Below the pieces are notes generated by a model, which was not told the DNA's origin, searched no databases, and saw only the letters and a list, made by a program, of their open reading frames with translations. DNA of 53,102 nucleotides from an uncultured Bacteroidales bacterium (lineage in GTDB: Bacteria; Bacteroidota; Bacteroidia; Bacteroidales; P3). Positions 52,648-53,102 of this stretch are shown here, one piece after another. The translations under genes were made by a program, and so were the position numbers. The DNA is taken from contig ONCC01000016.1 of NCBI GenBank assembly GCA_900316235.1, positions 1 to 53,102 of the forward strand, written 5' to 3'. Position 1 is the stretch's first letter, and each line of letters begins with the position of its first letter.

Positions 52648-53102
52648 ATGAATAGGAATAACTTTATACTGCTAATCGCCCTGCTGATAGTCGGATGCGG
52701 CCATAAGCCGGAAACACTTGACGAGGTCAAGTCGGAATACGTCACAGTTGACCAAAGACCCTCTGCTTCGTCCACGGGTTTGGCTGCAACATGAACACCT
52801 GGGAGAAGCAGTTTGAGGCTTTCCGCGACGAGGATGTACGCCTCGTGTTCATCGACCTGCCCGGCTACGGAATGAGCGACAAGCCGATGGTGGATTATAC
52901 CTTCGACTTCTTCGCCCATGCCATCGATGGTGTGCTGAATGCCAATGATATAAAGGATGCCGTCTTTGTCGGCCACAGCCTCGGAACGCCTGTGTGCCGC
53001 CATACGCTGATGACCACCGCCCACGGCGGCGCATTGGTGGATGTCGACGGGGTCTATTGCTTCTATGATGGCACGGAAACGCCTGAGTATGTGGAGGCCA
53101 TC
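52648..53102 (+). pseudogene. Alpha/beta hydrolase lipoprotein, frameshifted and cut by window edge
   Basis: The first frame starts MNRNNFILLIALLIVGCGHK (lipobox IVGC) and stops at 52794. Read in the frame one base back from about 52755, the same region gives KTLCFVHGFGCNMNTWEKQ (oxyanion-hole HGF) and on to VFVGHSLG (nucleophile motif GHSLG) with no stop to the window end. The two frames join if one A is restored in the AAA run at 52754-52756. This may be a real inactivating deletion or a sequence error; the gene continues beyond the window. In the intact form it would be a lipoprotein hydrolase. Confidence 0.75.

Overview
The window is a 53 kb chromosomal piece from a member of the Bacteroidetes, most likely order Bacteroidales and probably a gut or rumen type; I cannot name the family. 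The evidence is: promoters of the Bacteroidetes kind (a -7 box TAnnTTTGC, several with a TTTG -33 box 19-20 nt upstream), almost no Shine-Dalgarno sequences, a complete Bat (aerotolerance-type) operon, two proteins with type IX secretion system (T9SS) C-terminal sorting domains, many lipoproteins with Bacteroidetes-type signals, and an ORF6N gene. Most genes are GC-rich and C-ending in codon use; one patch (about 37.75-40.4 kb) is clearly AT-richer.

Layout. 0-9.5 kb: housekeeping genes gyrB, pepE, nfo, a DUF2461 gene, an NSS-type Na+ symporter, an MFSD1-like MFS transporter, a thioesterase and tyrS. 9.6-12.9 kb: a large secreted T9SS cargo protein. 13.3-21.6 kb: the Bat operon (moxR, DUF58, a membrane-anchored accessory protein, batA, batB, batC, batD, batE), continuing co-directionally into a WG-repeat protein, an RseC-like protein, ruvC and a transglutaminase-like lipoprotein (to 25.1 kb). 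25.4-30.3 kb: a caspase-fold protein whose catalytic Cys is replaced by Ser, an orphan beta-keto acid cleavage enzyme, and a secreted T9SS-dependent peptidylarginine/agmatine deiminase-family protein resembling the Porphyromonas enzyme. 30.2-37.2 kb: two divergent glycosyltransferases, trmH, a small secreted PepSY-like protein and secA.

37.5-40.4 kb: tRNA-Ser(CGA) followed by an AT-rich accessory patch with an ORF6N/PLD-like protein, a small lipoprotein, two unknown small proteins and a polyvalent-kinase-like protein. 40.4-46.4 kb: rnz, an SSS symporter, a secreted YD-like protein, era, rplY/ctc, prs and tRNA-Leu(CAA). 46.5-53.1 kb: a co-directional run rich in lipoproteins (nucleoside hydrolase, tandem FGE-domain protein, acetyltransferase, DUF362, an aldo/keto reductase with ferredoxin domain, Nudix, and a frameshifted alpha/beta hydrolase cut by the window edge).

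Beyond the genes, the spacers carry two kinds of unexplained structure. One is a dispersed palindromic element found at four large intergenic regions (7.7, 13.1, 25.3 and 37.3 kb), with paired base changes that keep its stem intact. The other is a set of short tandem repeats of differing unit length (7, 8, 9, 10 and 24 nt) sitting between, and in places inside, genes. The strongest candidates for new biology are the dispersed palindrome family, the paired intragenic palindromes of the ORF6N gene, the kinase-like accessory module beside tRNA-Ser, and the Ser-for-Cys caspase-like protein.
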